Part shown: positions 36,089-47,731 of the stretch, piece after piece
How positions within the stretch are numbered: position 1 is the stretch's first letter
Layout: each line of letters begins with the position of its first letter
NCBI RefSeq assembly: GCF_008630915.1
Contig: NZ_CP043909.1
Coordinates: forward strand, 248,001 to 312,000
DNA: 64,000 nucleotides
Reading direction: 5' to 3'
Source of the DNA: Acinetobacter suaedae
GTDB lineage: Bacteria; Pseudomonadota; Gammaproteobacteria; Pseudomonadales; Moraxellaceae
Program-made: the position numbers and the translations under genes
Notes under the pieces: generated by a model
What the model saw: the letters and a program-made list of their open reading frames with translations, nothing else
Databases searched by the model: none
What the model was told of the DNA's origin: nothing

Positions 36089-36105
36089 AGCACTAAATTG
36101 GTGCT
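36089..36105 (+). promoter_or_regulatory. NtrC-like binding site upstream of gltB
   Basis: A 17-bp symmetric site reading A-GCAC-T-A-N3-T-GGTGC-T. It matches 11 of 14 defined positions of the NtrC consensus TGCACCA-N3-TGGTGCA. It starts 3 nt after the damX-like stop and about 138 nt upstream of the sigma54-like -24 element, a normal enhancer distance. It could also be read as a 6-bp hairpin, but no U-tract follows. Another half-site, TGGTGCA, is at 36141-36147. Confidence 0.5.
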
Positions 36106-36233
36106 TAATTGGGTCAATATTGTAGCGTTATGCTTTTTTGTGGTGCATTTTTATGCAATAAATCTTAGCCTTAGATCACTATAACTTAAAGTTATTTTAA
36201 TTTTTTTAATGATTTAGTAATTTTATACCCTGT

Positions 36234-36249
36234 TGGCATGTTTTTTGCT
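36234..36249 (+). promoter_or_regulatory. sigma54 (RpoN)-type promoter of gltBD
   Basis: TGGCAT-N5-TTGCT: GG at 36235-36236 and GC at 36247-36248, exactly 12 apart as in -24/-12 promoters (consensus TGGCAC-N5-TTGCW, one mismatch). Transcription would start near 36260, leaving about 280 nt of leader before gltB. Confidence 0.6.
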
Positions 36250-36540
36250 TTTTTGTGGTGCTAATTTGTCTGCTCAATGTTCTTTTTGGTGCTAAATGAC
36301 TCATTAATTTGGTGAAATGTAAAGTTTTCTGCTTTACAAAGCCTTGCTAAGGTGTAATAACTGAAAACACATTACATGGTAAATACGCTGATTCTTGGAT
36401 GAGAAAGACGTATATTGCAAATTCGCCATGAAAAATGTTTTCGCGAAGCATTGAACTTTGTATGAGTTAATCGGCAATATCGCAGAAAATGAATTGATTG
36501 TTTGTTGCTCGAAAGAGCCATGTTAAAAGAAGGGTACGCT
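36250..36540 (+). other. Long leader region of gltB
   Basis: About 290 nt with no convincing gene. It holds a 7-bp hairpin TGTAAAG/CTTTACA near 36318-36338, and the direct repeat TGCTTTTTTGTGGTGC occurs at 36131-36146 and again at 36246-36261, overlapping the promoter. Several very short ATG frames lack ribosome binding sites. The leader may carry post-transcriptional control, but no known riboswitch is recognised. Confidence 0.4.
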
Positions 36541-39500
36541 ATGCACATGCCATCGCCTAATACTGTAGCTCCCGCTCAAGGTTTATATCAACCTCATGAG
36601 TTTAAGGATAACTGTGGTTTTGGTTTGATCGCCCACATGAAAGGGGACTCAAGCCATCATTTAGTTGAAACCGCGATTCACAGTTTAAGTTGCATGACGC
36701 ACCGTGGTGGTATTGCCGCAGATGGTAAGACAGGAGATGGGTGCGGATTGTTATTGGCTATGCCTAAACAATTTTTCCGTGATGAAGCGCAAAAATTAGG
36801 GGTTAATTTAACTGAAGTTTTTGCTGCTGGTACCGTATTTTTAAATATTGATCCTGCACTTGCTCAAAAAGCAAAAAATATTCTGAATAAAGAAATTGCA
36901 GCGGAAGGTTTGACGGTTGCAACATGGCGTGTTGTACCGACTAATAATGATGCTTTAGGTGAAATTGCACTGCAATCATTGCCAGCATTTGAACAAATTC
37001 TTGTAAATTGCCCAATGGGTTTAACTGAAGTTGAGTTTAATCGTAAACTCTTTTTAGCGCGTCGTCGTGCTGAACAACAATTACAAAACGATCCTTTGTT
37101 TTATGTAACGACATTGGCTACAACGGTGATCAGTTATAAAGGTCTGATGATGCCGGCAGCGATTGCTGACTTTTATACAGATTTAGCCGATGAGCGTTTA
37201 AAGTCACATATTGTGGTATTCCACCAGCGTTTCTCAACCAATACATTACCACGTTGGCCATTGGCTCAACCATTCCGTTATCTTGCTCATAATGGTGAGA
37301 TTAATACAATTACGGCAAACCGTAATTGGGCTTTGGCACGTACACCAAAATTTGAAAACCCATTACTCCCAGGTTTAACTGAGTTAAATCCAATTGTAAA
37401 CCGTACTGGTTCGGATTCTTCTAGCTTAGATAATATGCTTGAAATCCTTGTTGGTGGTGGTATGGATTTATTCCGTGCGTTGCGTATGCTTGTTCCACCA
37501 GCATGGCAAAACGTTGAAACCTTAGATGCAGACTTACGTGCATTTTATGAGTTTAACTCTAAGCACATGGAAGCATGGGATGGTCCTGCTGGTTTAGTTA
37601 TTCAAGATGGACGTCATGCGATTTGTATGCTTGACCGTAATGGTTTACGTCCAGCGCGTTGGGTGATCACAAAGAATGACTACATCACACTCGCATCAGA
37701 AATCGGTGTATGGGATTATCATCCAGAAGATGTGGTATCTAAAGGTCGTGTTGGTCCAGGTCAAATCTTAGTGGTCGATACTTTGACAGGTAAAGTATTA
37801 GATACTAAAGACGTTAGCAACCATCTTAAAAATATGCGCCCGTACCGTGAATGGTTACGTGACCATGCTATTCGTCTGAAAGCAAATCCTGAACTTGAAG
37901 AGAGATTAATTGATCAAGGTTTAACTGGCGATCAATTAAAAGCAGCTCAAAAAATGTTTATGGTGACATTTGAGGAGCGTGATCAGTTATTACGCCCGAT
38001 TGCTGAAAGTGGTCAAGAGGCTGTTGGTTCGATGGGGGATGATACCCCAATGGCCGTATTATCTCGTCAAGTGCGCCATGTTTCTGACTATTTCCGTCAA
38101 CAATTTGCGCAAGTCACCAATCCACCAATCGATCCATTACGTGAATCAATTGTAATGTCATTGGAAACTTGTTTAGGTCGTGAGCAAAACGTATTTGAGC
38201 AAGGTCCTGAGCATGCAGATCGGATCATTATTGCAAGTCCAGTATTGTCCAACTCGAAAATGCAGCAGCTCCGCAATGTCGAAAAGGAGCGTGCAGGTTA
38301 TGGTGTTGTTGACATTGATTTAAATTATCCAGAATCAGAAGGTTTACAAGCCGCAATTACACGTATTTGTGAAGAAGCAGCACAAGCAATTCGTGATGGT
38401 AAAACTTTGGTTGTTTTAACGGATAAAAATATTCGTGAAGGTTTCTTGCCTGCCAACTCCGCATTAGCAACTGGTGCAGTTCATCATCATTTGATTAAAA
38501 CTGGTTTGCGTACTGATGCGAATATCTTGGTTGAAACGGGCTTTGCACGTGATCCACACCAGTTCGCTGTATTGCTTGGCTTTGGTGCAACAGCAGTGTA
38601 TCCGTACTTAGCTTATGACGTAATCAATGATTTGGTTGCTAAAGGTGAGTTATTGGGTGATCCAATTCACGCACAAGCGAATTTCCGTAAAGGGATTGAG
38701 AAAGGCTTGTTAAAAGTACTTTCTAAAATGGGTATTTCTACGGTTGCATCTTATCGCGGTGGCCAATTATTTGAAGCCGTTGGTTTATCCGATGAAGTTG
38801 TAGATCAATGCTTCCTTGGCGTACCGAGCCGTATTCAAGGTGCGACCTTTATCGATTTAGAAAATGATCAGAAAAAATTGGCAACAACGGCTTGGCAGAA
38901 CCGTAAGCCGATTGATCAAGGTGGTTTACTCAAGTTTGTCTTTGGTAAAGAGTACCATGCGTTTAACCCGGATGTGATTAATTCACTTCATAAAGCGGTG
39001 CGTTCTGGTCAATACCAAGATTTTAAAGAGTATGCTGAGCTAGTCAACAATCGTCCAATTGCGACGATCCGTGACTTATTTAAATTAAAAACAGCCAATT
39101 CAATTGCATTAGATCAGGTTGAAAGCATAGAAGATATTCTTCCGCGTTTCGACTCTGCGGGTATGTCTCTAGGTGCATTGTCTCCAGAAGCACATGAAGC
39201 CATTGCGATCGCAATGAACACTATTGGTGGTCGTTCGAACTCTGGTGAAGGCGGTGAAGATCCTGCACGTTATGGCACGATTCGTAACTCTAAAATTAAA
39301 CAGATCGCATCAGGTCGTTTTGGTGTAACACCAGCGTACTTAACTTCTGCTGAAGTGTTGCAGATTAAAGTGGCACAAGGTGCAAAACCAGGTGAGGGTG
39401 GTCAGCTACCGGGTGGTAAAGTAAATGGCTTGATTGCTCGTTTACGTTACTCGGTGCCGGGTGTGACGTTGATTTCTCCACCTCCACACCACGATATTTA

Positions 39501-41025
39501 TTCGATTGAAGATTTGTCGCAATTGATCTTTGACTTGAAGCAAGTCAATCCTCAAGCAATGGTTTCAGTAAAATTAGTATCTGAGCCGGGTGTAGGGACT
39601 ATTGCCGCTGGTGTCGCAAAAGCTTATGCAGACTTCATCACCATTTCAGGTTATGACGGTGGTACAGCAGCCTCACCGCTTTCGTCGATTCACCATGCTG
39701 GTTCACCATGGGAGTTGGGTTTAAGTGAAGCGCATCAGGCTCTTCGTGTAAACGATTTACGTGGTAAGGTTCGTGTTCAAACTGATGGTGGTTTAAAAAC
39801 AGGTTTGGATGTGATCAAAGCTGCAATTTTAGGTGCTGAAAGTTTTGGTTTTGGTTCTACGCCAATGATCGCATTAGGTTGTAAGTACTTACGTATTTGC
39901 CACTTAAATAACTGTGCAACTGGTGTGGCAACACAACAAGACCATTTACGCCAAGAGCATTATATTGGCGAGCCACAAATGTTGATTAACTTCTTCAAGT
40001 TTATTGCAGAAGAAACCCGTGAATGGTTGGCTGCATTAGGTGTTTCATCACTGAAAGACTTGATTGGTCGTGTTGATTTGCTTGAAGTGTTACCAGGTGA
40101 AACTGAAAAGCATGCACACTTAGACCTAAGTGCATTATTAACTTCTCATCCTGCAGCAGAAGGCAAGGCACAATATTGCCAAGTTCAAGGCAATGAGCCA
40201 TTCGATAAAGGTGTCTTGGCTGAGCGTATGGTTGAAGAAATGCTGCCAGCGATTGAAGCAGGTACAGGTGGCTCATTTAACTTTACTGTAGGTAACTGTG
40301 ATCGTTCAATCGGTGCGCGTATCTCAGGTGAGATTGCACGTCGTTATGGCAACTTGGGTATGGAAAACAGCCCTGTTGTGATGAATTTAGTTGGTACCGC
40401 TGGCCAATCACTTGGTGTGTGGAATGCAGGTGGCTTACATATCAAACTTGAAGGTGATGCTAACGACTATGTCGGTAAAGGCATGGCGGGTGGTCGTGTG
40501 TCGATCTTCCCACCAAAAGGTTCACCATTCCAAACACAAAATACTGCAATTATTGGTAACACTTGTTTATATGGTGCAACAGGCGGTAAGTTGTTTGCAG
40601 CGGGTACCGCAGGTGAGCGTTTTGCCGTTCGTAACTCAGGTGCATTTGCAGTAATTGAAGGTGCAGGAGACCACTGTTGTGAATATATGACGGGTGGTGT
40701 GGTGACTGTATTAGGTAAGGTTGGTCACAACTTCGGTGCAGGTATGACGGGTGGTTTTGCTTATGTGCTTGACCTCGACAATGACTTTGTTGACTACTAC
40801 AACCATGAGTTAATTGACCTCAACCGTATCTCGACAGAAGCGATGGAAGATCATAAAGAATATCTATTACGTATTCTTGATGAGCATATCCAAGAAACAG
40901 GCAGTGCTTGGGCTTACAAAATCCGTAATGAATTCGACTTCTATAGTCGTAAGTTCTGGCTTGTAAAACCAAAAGCTGCTAATTTGCAAACGCTTTTGAA
41001 AACAACCCAAGCTGATCCACAATAA
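36541..41025 (+). CDS. gltB: Glutamate synthase (NADPH) large subunit
   Basis: Transfers the glutamine amide to 2-oxoglutarate, giving two glutamates. 1494 residues from ATG 36541 (AAGGG 8 nt upstream). There is a 24-residue propeptide, then the catalytic nucleophile Cys25 ([14 protein letters not shown]) of the class II amidotransferase domain. The central domain and the FMN/[3Fe-4S] synthase domain follow, the latter with [27 protein letters not shown] and the C-terminal GXGXG beta-helix ([17 protein letters not shown]). It forms a complex with GltD. No truncation is seen. Confidence 0.97.
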   Translation: MHMPSPNTVAPAQGLYQPHEFKDNCGFGLIAHMKGDSSHHLVETAIHSLSCMTHRGGIAADGKTGDGCGLLLAMPKQFFRDEAQKLGVNLTEVFAAGTVFLNIDPALAQKAKNILNKEIAAEGLTVATWRVVPTNNDALGEIALQSLPAFEQILVNCPMGLTEVEFNRKLFLARRRAEQQLQNDPLFYVTTLATTVISYKGLMMPAAIADFYTDLADERLKSHIVVFHQRFSTNTLPRWPLAQPFRYLAHNGEINTITANRNWALARTPKFENPLLPGLTELNPIVNRTGSDSSSLDNMLEILVGGGMDLFRALRMLVPPAWQNVETLDADLRAFYEFNSKHMEAWDGPAGLVIQDGRHAICMLDRNGLRPARWVITKNDYITLASEIGVWDYHPEDVVSKGRVGPGQILVVDTLTGKVLDTKDVSNHLKNMRPYREWLRDHAIRLKANPELEERLIDQGLTGDQLKAAQKMFMVTFEERDQLLRPIAESGQEAVGSMGDDTPMAVLSRQVRHVSDYFRQQFAQVTNPPIDPLRESIVMSLETCLGREQNVFEQGPEHADRIIIASPVLSNSKMQQLRNVEKERAGYGVVDIDLNYPESEGLQAAITRICEEAAQAIRDGKTLVVLTDKNIREGFLPANSALATGAVHHHLIKTGLRTDANILVETGFARDPHQFAVLLGFGATAVYPYLAYDVINDLVAKGELLGDPIHAQANFRKGIEKGLLKVLSKMGISTVASYRGGQLFEAVGLSDEVVDQCFLGVPSRIQGATFIDLENDQKKLATTAWQNRKPIDQGGLLKFVFGKEYHAFNPDVINSLHKAVRSGQYQDFKEYAELVNNRPIATIRDLFKLKTANSIALDQVESIEDILPRFDSAGMSLGALSPEAHEAIAIAMNTIGGRSNSGEGGEDPARYGTIRNSKIKQIASGRFGVTPAYLTSAEVLQIKVAQGAKPGEGGQLPGGKVNGLIARLRYSVPGVTLISPPPHHDIYSIEDLSQLIFDLKQVNPQAMVSVKLVSEPGVGTIAAGVAKAYADFITISGYDGGTAASPLSSIHHAGSPWELGLSEAHQALRVNDLRGKVRVQTDGGLKTGLDVIKAAILGAESFGFGSTPMIALGCKYLRICHLNNCATGVATQQDHLRQEHYIGEPQMLINFFKFIAEETREWLAALGVSSLKDLIGRVDLLEVLPGETEKHAHLDLSALLTSHPAAEGKAQYCQVQGNEPFDKGVLAERMVEEMLPAIEAGTGGSFNFTVGNCDRSIGARISGEIARRYGNLGMENSPVVMNLVGTAGQSLGVWNAGGLHIKLEGDANDYVGKGMAGGRVSIFPPKGSPFQTQNTAIIGNTCLYGATGGKLFAAGTAGERFAVRNSGAFAVIEGAGDHCCEYMTGGVVTVLGKVGHNFGAGMTGGFAYVLDLDNDFVDYYNHELIDLNRISTEAMEDHKEYLLRILDEHIQETGSAWAYKIRNEFDFYSRKFWLVKPKAANLQTLLKTTQADPQ

Positions 41026-41047
41026 TTCCACGACTGCAAAGACATAG

Positions 41048-42517
<1,470 letters not shown>

Positions 42518-42543
42518 CTTTTTAGCTTTAAAATCAGATCTAA

Positions 42544-42576
42544 ACAAAGCCTGCATTTCGCAGGCTTTGTTCTTTC
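42544..42576 (+). terminator. Terminator of gltBD
   Basis: A perfect 11-bp stem (ACAAAGCCTGC arm, 42544-42554 and 42560-42570, loop ATTTC) followed by TCTTTC, 26 nt after the gltD stop. Confidence 0.85.
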
Positions 42577-42687
42577 ATCTGGTCTGTTTGGTAGTTTTAG
42601 CAAATTTTATAAGCTTTTTTGCCCTGTCCATGGTGTTTTTCCGGCGCAATACTCAAACTCAGTATAGAAATTGTGCAGGCATTCAAC

Positions 42688-43578
42688 ATGGCACTTGCAA
42701 ATGTAAATCAAGAAAAAAGCTATTTAAATCGCCCTAAAGCCTTAGGAATTACGGTGCGACGTTTGCAATTTAATCCACAAAAAATTAAGCGGCATTATTT
42801 TGCAAATTCTCCACTGATGTCTCATCTGCTAACGGCACTTTCTTCTACATTTCCGATTGGGGAGCAATACTTTGTCAATAGTGTTCGCAATGTGCGAGAT
42901 AAAGTCAAAGATCCTCAATTACAAGCACAGATTGCTGCTTTTATTGGTCAAGAAGCGATGCACTCCAAGGCACACACTGAATTCAATGATGCATGGCGAC
43001 GCGATGACTATAATTTAGATCGTTTCCAAGCGTGGCTAGCAAAGCGAGATGATGCACTTCGTAATATACATCCGAAATTACAATTGGCTTTAACCTGTGC
43101 TTTTGAACATTTTACTGCGATGTTAGGGGGATATATCCTCAGACATCCAGAGATTCTGAGTACCTTGGACGATGACGCAATGAAACTCTGGGTCTGGCAC
43201 GCGATTGAAGAAATTGAGCATCGTTCCGTGGCCTTTGATGTTTACCAAGAAGTGTATGGAGATGATCGTATTCGCCGTTTGTTGATGCGTAGCGTCACCA
43301 CAGGATTTGCGAGTTTGGTTTTTTATGGAACGACGCGTTTAATTTGGCAGGATAAATGGAAAAGTTTGCCTAAAGTCGGCGGTAATTTATTTGGTACTTA
43401 TTTACTTGTAAAAATGTTAATTCAACTGATTCCTGAATACTTATCGTATTATCAAGCGGATTTCCACCCTGCCAAACATGACTATACGAAGTTAGTCAAT
43501 TATTGGAAAGCACGTATGGCTGATGAATATGGCATGATTTCATTTCAAGAAGAAACAGCATCCAAAATTTATAGTTAA
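42688..43578 (+). CDS. Predicted metal-dependent hydrolase, PF10118-type
   Basis: 296 residues from ATG 42688 (MALANVNQEKS); the frame is open further upstream but with no better start. Two acidic-His motifs, GQEAMHSKAH (near residue 95) and AIEEIEHRSVA (near 177), look like a ferritin-like di-metal site. The N-terminal ITVRRLQFN and LSSTFPIGEQYF match the family usually annotated as predicted metal-dependent hydrolase. The substrate is unknown; relatives occur in lipid- and steroid-degrading bacteria. It stands alone between two terminators. Confidence 0.75.
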   Translation: MALANVNQEKSYLNRPKALGITVRRLQFNPQKIKRHYFANSPLMSHLLTALSSTFPIGEQYFVNSVRNVRDKVKDPQLQAQIAAFIGQEAMHSKAHTEFNDAWRRDDYNLDRFQAWLAKRDDALRNIHPKLQLALTCAFEHFTAMLGGYILRHPEILSTLDDDAMKLWVWHAIEEIEHRSVAFDVYQEVYGDDRIRRLLMRSVTTGFASLVFYGTTRLIWQDKWKSLPKVGGNLFGTYLLVKMLIQLIPEYLSYYQADFHPAKHDYTKLVNYWKARMADEYGMISFQEETASKIYS

Positions 43579-43607
43579 TCTAAGTCGACAAAAATTTTGT
43601 TTAGTGG

Positions 43608-43642
43608 GGCATTACTTCAAACATGGAAGTGATGCCTTTTTT
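43608..43642 (+). terminator. Terminator after the PF10118-type gene
   Basis: An 11-bp stem with one mismatch (43608-43618 and 43626-43636) followed by T6. Confidence 0.87.
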
Positions 43643-43751
43643 ATTTAAATATTGAACTATCAAATTTAATAAACTTTACACAGCGCTTAGAAAATCACAT
43701 TACAATAAATTATCGTTAAAAATATAAAGAAAAACTTGAGGATAAATAGGT

Positions 43752-44342
43752 ATGAAACTGATGAAACAAACTGCGCTTGCAACAATTTTGGCAAGTACAT
43801 TGCTATTCACGGGTTGTGGCTATAACACATTGCAAGTTAAAGATGAGGCAGTGACGGCTGCATGGTCAGAAGTGCAAAACCAGTACCAACGACGGGCTGA
43901 TCTTGTACCTAACTTAGTGAATGTCGTGAAAGGCTATGCCAAACATGAAGAGCAAGTATTGACCGAAGTCACACAGGCACGCTCTAACGTTGCAGGCTTA
44001 AAAGTGGATAAAGAAGTCCTGGAAGATCCTGTGTTATTTGAGCGTTACCAGCAAGCACAAAGTCAATTGACTGGCGCACTATCTCGCCTGATTGCAGTTT
44101 CAGAGAATTATCCTGATCTTAAAGCCAATGAAAATTTCCGAGATTTACAAGCGCAACTTGAAGGTACGGAAAACCGTATTGCAGTCGCTCGTAATCGATA
44201 TATTACCAGTGTTCAAGATTACAATGCTTATTCACGCCAATTCCCACAAGTCATGACTGCTAAAGTGATTGGCATGAAAACCAAAGAAAACTTCAAGGCG
44301 GAACAATCTGCTCAACAAGCTCCTACGGTTTCATTTAATTAA
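43752..44342 (+). CDS. lemA: LemA-family lipoprotein
   Basis: 196 residues with a lipoprotein signal (lipobox FTGC near residues 19-22) and the conserved LemA segments AWSEVQNQYQRRADLVPNLV and SYNAY-like DYNAYSRQFPQ at the end. The fold is helical and membrane-anchored. LemA proteins often neighbour TPM-domain genes, as here, and the function is poorly understood. The three genes 43752-45982 are in one strand run with short gaps and probably form an operon. Confidence 0.9.
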   Translation: MKLMKQTALATILASTLLFTGCGYNTLQVKDEAVTAAWSEVQNQYQRRADLVPNLVNVVKGYAKHEEQVLTEVTQARSNVAGLKVDKEVLEDPVLFERYQQAQSQLTGALSRLIAVSENYPDLKANENFRDLQAQLEGTENRIAVARNRYITSVQDYNAYSRQFPQVMTAKVIGMKTKENFKAEQSAQQAPTVSFN

Positions 44343-44366
44343 CTTTGAATATTTGGGAGTAATTTT

Positions 44367-45428
44367 ATGCTGAAAACATTGAAGCAAACATACAAACAGC
44401 GATTGGTCGTCGTTTGTATGCTTCTTTTGAGCGCAATCTGTTTTCAGCATAAGGTATGGGCAGAGCAAGCAACTGCAACAGATCAAAGCGATGTGTTGAT
44501 TGCAGGCAAAATTATTCAAGAGCAACAAAAAGCCCAACCTTCGACCTCGACCACTAGCAATCAAAATACTCAAACATCTATCGAAGTTGCCAACGATATG
44601 GTTGATGGAGAGTCCATTCGAGGGCTGCCAACACTCAACCAACCTGTGATTGATCAGGCGAAGGTTCTGACTGCTACTGAAATACAGCAATTAGATCAAA
44701 AGATTCTGAATCTATACCAACAAGGTAAGGCTCAGATTGGTGTGATTATTGTGCCAACTACAGGGCAAGAGGCGATTTTTGATTTTGCATTGAGAGCAGG
44801 GGAGCAATGGCAGCTTGGATCAGCGAAACGAGACAATGGCTTGCTCATCGCCATTGCGATTAATGATCGGAACATTCAAATCCTCACGGGTTATGGTTTA
44901 GAAGGCGTGTTGCCTGATGTGGTATTGAGTCGAATTATTCGCAATCAAATCACCCCTGCATTTAAACAAGGGCAGTACGCACAAGGTATCTCTGCTGGAT
45001 TGGATGAAATTACCCGTATTGTGAATCTTGATCCTGAAATTGCACAACAATCTGCACAAGAACTAAAAAAACGCCATGAACGAGCATTACAGCAACAACA
45101 AGCCAAAGAGAACACCATGTCGATGGCGCTGTTTATTCTGGTTGCTGGTGTGATTGGATCATTTGTGGTTGGAAAGCGTCTGAGTGCATCAACTGCTGGT
45201 GTAGCTGCTGCTGTTGCAGGATTGGTCAATGGCGCTGGTGTTGTGATGAGTTTAATTTTGGGCATCGGTGTATTCTTTTTATTGATTACTTCCTTAGCAC
45301 AACTCATTTTTCAGGCTTTTCTCTCTGGTGGCGGACGTGGCGGCGGCGGAGGTGGCGGTTTTGGTGGTGGAGGCTACCGTGGCGGTGGCGGTAGTTTTGG
45401 TGGAGGAGGTGCTTCAGGCTCATGGTAA
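44367..45428 (+). CDS. TPM-domain membrane protein with glycine-rich tail (YgcG-like)
   Basis: 353 residues. A signal/anchor at about 14-32, a low-complexity linker, and a TPM domain at about 100-225 (VLTATEIQQLDQKILNLY, IGVIIVPTT, NDRNIQILTGYGLEGVLPD). Two hydrophobic segments follow at about 250-310, and the Gly-rich tail is GGGRGGGGGGGFGGGGYRGG-like, ending GASGSW. This is the typical YgcG-type architecture; the TPM domain would face the periplasm. The 3' end overlaps the next gene by 7 nt. The biochemical role is not established. Confidence 0.85.
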   Translation: MLKTLKQTYKQRLVVVCMLLLSAICFQHKVWAEQATATDQSDVLIAGKIIQEQQKAQPSTSTTSNQNTQTSIEVANDMVDGESIRGLPTLNQPVIDQAKVLTATEIQQLDQKILNLYQQGKAQIGVIIVPTTGQEAIFDFALRAGEQWQLGSAKRDNGLLIAIAINDRNIQILTGYGLEGVLPDVVLSRIIRNQITPAFKQGQYAQGISAGLDEITRIVNLDPEIAQQSAQELKKRHERALQQQQAKENTMSMALFILVAGVIGSFVVGKRLSASTAGVAAAVAGLVNGAGVVMSLILGIGVFFLLITSLAQLIFQAFLSGGGRGGGGGGGFGGGGYRGGGGSFGGGGASGSW

Positions 45429-45982
45429 CGAAAACAGACACAACACAGATTATTACTCAACCGAAGTTGGATGAGCGTGTCACACCCAGTTTAAAACGTT
45501 GGTTTAAACACTTTTTATATATTTCTGCGACACATCGTTATTTTAATCAACAGGACCGTGTTGAGATTGCCAAAGGTGTACATCAAGCCGAGCAGGGGCA
45601 TGTTGGAGAGATCCAAGTTGTTATTGAAGGGCACATACCGTGTTCCCAGGCTTATTATCAAGATACACGTCTGCGTGCTCAGCAGCTTTTTGCTGAACTT
45701 GGGGTCTGGGATACAGAACTGAATAGTGGTGTGTTGTTGTATTTAAATTTATGCGAGCGAAAAGTTGAAATTGTGATTGATCGAGGTTTAAAAAATGCAA
45801 CGGATGTGGAAACTTGGGAGCAAATTTGTACCTTGATCATCGAAAAATTAAAAAACAAACAATATCAGCAGGGCGTGTTGGTGGGCATTGAAAAAATTGG
45901 TCAAGTGCTAGGGCAATATTATGATCAACCGATTCCTGAGCAAACCAATGAGTTGCCGAATGAGCCGATTATTTTGAATTGA
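45422..45982 (+). CDS. Second TPM-domain protein
   Basis: 186 residues, starting at the ATG inside the end of the preceding gene. It has no clear signal peptide or long hydrophobic helix. A TPM-like domain spans about 45-165 (EIAKGVHQAEQGHVGEIQVVIEG, GVLLYLNLCERKVEIVIDRG, LKNKQYQQGVLVGIEKIGQVL). A YgcG-like gene paired with a shorter TPM gene downstream of lemA is a recurrent arrangement. It probably acts with its neighbours at the membrane. Confidence 0.82.
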   Translation: MVTKTDTTQIITQPKLDERVTPSLKRWFKHFLYISATHRYFNQQDRVEIAKGVHQAEQGHVGEIQVVIEGHIPCSQAYYQDTRLRAQQLFAELGVWDTELNSGVLLYLNLCERKVEIVIDRGLKNATDVETWEQICTLIIEKLKNKQYQQGVLVGIEKIGQVLGQYYDQPIPEQTNELPNEPIILN

Positions 45983-46324
45983 TCTTATAGATATACATTT
46001 GCATGATGAAAAGACAAATTTTAACGATGAATGGTTGTGTTGGTTACAATTTTTTTTATGTGACTTATTTCGCTCAATTTTAAAACAATTCGAAAATCAT
46101 CAAAAATGGGAGGAACTTTTAGCGTAGAGAATGAGATAAACATGACGTTAATTGTCATATTTTTTCATAAAGTGTCTGAATTGCATTAATTGTGATCAGT
46201 GCCAATAATGTTTTAAGTCACTGTTTTTTTGAGTTAAAATTGGCTAAGCTAGGAGCTGGCATAAAACATGCTGAATACAAGTAGCTGAATAAAGCTTATA
46301 AAAATTTATACATTGGAGAATGTT
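45983..46324 (+). promoter_or_regulatory. Upstream region of the first pilin gene, with a sigma54-type promoter
   Basis: 342 nt without a gene. The promoter is TGGCAT-AAAAC-ATGCT (46257-46272): GG at 46258-46259 and GC at 46270-46271, 12 apart. The start site would be near 46283, giving a leader of about 40 nt. pilA of Pseudomonas is known to use RpoN with the PilS-PilR two-component system. An imperfect palindrome ATGAC-N7-GTCAT lies at 46142-46158, and a GTGTC motif at 46172-46176 could be a PilR-type element. Confidence 0.6.
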
Positions 46325-46819
46325 ATGAACACAATGCAAAAGGGTTTTACTCTTATTGAATTAATGATCGTAGTCGCGATTATTGGTATTTTGGCGGCGA
46401 TTGCGATTCCTGCGTATCAAGATTATATTACTCGTTCGCAAGTGTCTGAAGCTGTAACGCTAGGTGGTGGTTTAAAAGCTCCATTGGCAGAATATGGTGC
46501 GGATAAAAATGAATGGCCAGATTTGGTTGGCCCAACTGCAACACCTGTTGCTGGTGAGTTGAATGCAACTTTAGTTGGTAAATATTCTCAAGTTATATCA
46601 ACTACAGGGGCTGATATTGGTACTTATCCAGATGGCGTGCTTGAAATTGAAATGACAACTGGTAAAGCTTCAACTGCGGGTAGTAATCTTTTACAATTTA
46701 CAACCGCTGATGGCGGAAGTTCTTGGGCATGTGGTAATACAAAAACTGATACAATGGCAGCAGCTGCAACTGGCACTACAATTGATGCAAAATACTTACC
46801 AAATGCATGTAAACCTTAA
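46325..46819 (+). CDS. pilA: Type IV major pilin (PilA/ComP-like), pilin 1
   Basis: 164 residues from ATG 46325 (GGAG 6 nt upstream). A prepilin leader of seven residues is cut between Gly and Phe in [18 protein letters not shown], leaving the conserved Glu5. An alpha1 helix ([17 protein letters not shown]) is followed by a beta-rich head with a C-terminal disulfide loop (WACGNTK to PNACKP). It ends in Lys-Pro, without the C-terminal serine used by TfpO-type glycosylation. It has its own promoter and terminator. Confidence 0.92.
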   Translation: MNTMQKGFTLIELMIVVAIIGILAAIAIPAYQDYITRSQVSEAVTLGGGLKAPLAEYGADKNEWPDLVGPTATPVAGELNATLVGKYSQVISTTGADIGTYPDGVLEIEMTTGKASTAGSNLLQFTTADGGSSWACGNTKTDTMAAAATGTTIDAKYLPNACKP

Positions 46820-46838
46820 TATTTAAATGCATATTTAC

Positions 46839-46863
46839 AAAAAGACCTTTCGAGGTCTTTTTT
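46839..46863 (+). terminator. Terminator of pilin 1
   Basis: AAAAAGACCT (46839-46848), a TTCG tetraloop, AGGTCTTTTT (46853-46862). A strong stem and T-run 20 nt after the pilin stop. Confidence 0.92.
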
Positions 46864-46897
46864 ATTGTTAAATCGCCATGTAAGGAGAATATTGCAT

Positions 46898-47635
46898 ATG
46901 AATTGGAAACAGCGCCTATCTGCCATGGCTGTACATATTTTATTTTCATTATTTTTATTGTTGATTGCTTTATTCTTGGTATTTCATCTGTGGTATCCAG
47001 CACCATTGGATAAAGCCATGGGTGTTGGCACAGTCTTTTGGATTATTCTTGTCATTGATTTAATTCTTGGACCATTATTAACTTTTACCGTTTTTAACCC
47101 GAAGAAGAAAGAATTAAAAATTGATTTATTTCTTGTTGTGGTGATCCAGTTAGCAGCTTACTTTTATGGATTGCATACAGTTGTACAAGGAAGGCCTGTT
47201 TTTCAAGTATTTGTTGTAGATGATATTGAGCTGGTTAGAGAGATAGATTTAAAATATGAATCTAATTTGAAAATTGATAAAGTATATAAGCCATATATTT
47301 TTTCACAACCGCGTTGGGTTAGTGCCGTCTATTCTTCTGACCCTAAAATTGCTTTTCAACAAAAACAAGATGAAATGTTTGGAAATAGCTTGGCAAGTCG
47401 TCCTGAAACCTACCAGCCATTTGAGAATAGGGAAGAGCAGATTGAGTCTAAGCTTATTCCGCTTAATGATTTATATAAATATAATAAAAATGAAAATGTT
47501 AAGGAAGTTTTTAAAGTATATTCACATGAAAACATAATTGGTTTCTTACCTGTCAAAGGTATTGAAATAGACATGGCTGCATTAATTGGGACAAATGCTA
47601 AACCTATTGCAATTGTTGATTTAAGACCTTGGTAA
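46898..47635 (+). CDS. tfpZ: TfpX/TfpZ-type type IV pilin accessory protein
   Basis: 245 residues from ATG 46898 (AAGGAG 10 nt upstream). Three predicted N-terminal membrane helices lie at about 11-35 (FSLFLLLIALFLVFHLWYP), 45-65 (FWIILVIDLILGPLLTFTVF) and 77-95, followed by a periplasmic region. WYPAPLDKAMGV and DLILGPLLT are hallmarks of this family. In Pseudomonas such proteins are encoded next to certain pilin alleles and modulate assembly of their cognate pilin. It is placed between the two pilin genes here, downstream of the pilin 1 terminator. Confidence 0.85.
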   Translation: MNWKQRLSAMAVHILFSLFLLLIALFLVFHLWYPAPLDKAMGVGTVFWIILVIDLILGPLLTFTVFNPKKKELKIDLFLVVVIQLAAYFYGLHTVVQGRPVFQVFVVDDIELVREIDLKYESNLKIDKVYKPYIFSQPRWVSAVYSSDPKIAFQQKQDEMFGNSLASRPETYQPFENREEQIESKLIPLNDLYKYNKNENVKEVFKVYSHENIIGFLPVKGIEIDMAALIGTNAKPIAIVDLRPW

Positions 47636-47731
47636 ATAATAGAAGTGTGAGGTTGTGACAATAATTGTCTTTTTTTATCTTTAATATAACTGATTGTAAT
47701 CTAATTTATTGATTTTAATGCAATATTTATT

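Noticed and set aside
36089..36106. Reading the GCAC/GGTGC inverted repeat as the terminator of the damX-like gene
   Set aside because: The stem is only 6 bp and no U-tract follows; the fit to NtrC half-sites is better.
36277..36315. Short leader peptide frame (12 codons) upstream of gltB
   Set aside because: No ribosome binding site and no run of regulatory codons such as Glu or Gln.
44945..45307. 120-codon open frame antisense to the TPM/Gly-rich gene
   Set aside because: Its low-complexity Thr/Ala/Pro composition mirrors the Ala-rich membrane region on the other strand.
45340..45420. Gly-rich repeat DNA as a possible tandem repeat locus
   Set aside because: It is the normal GGGxGGG tail of YgcG-type TPM proteins with irregular unit length.
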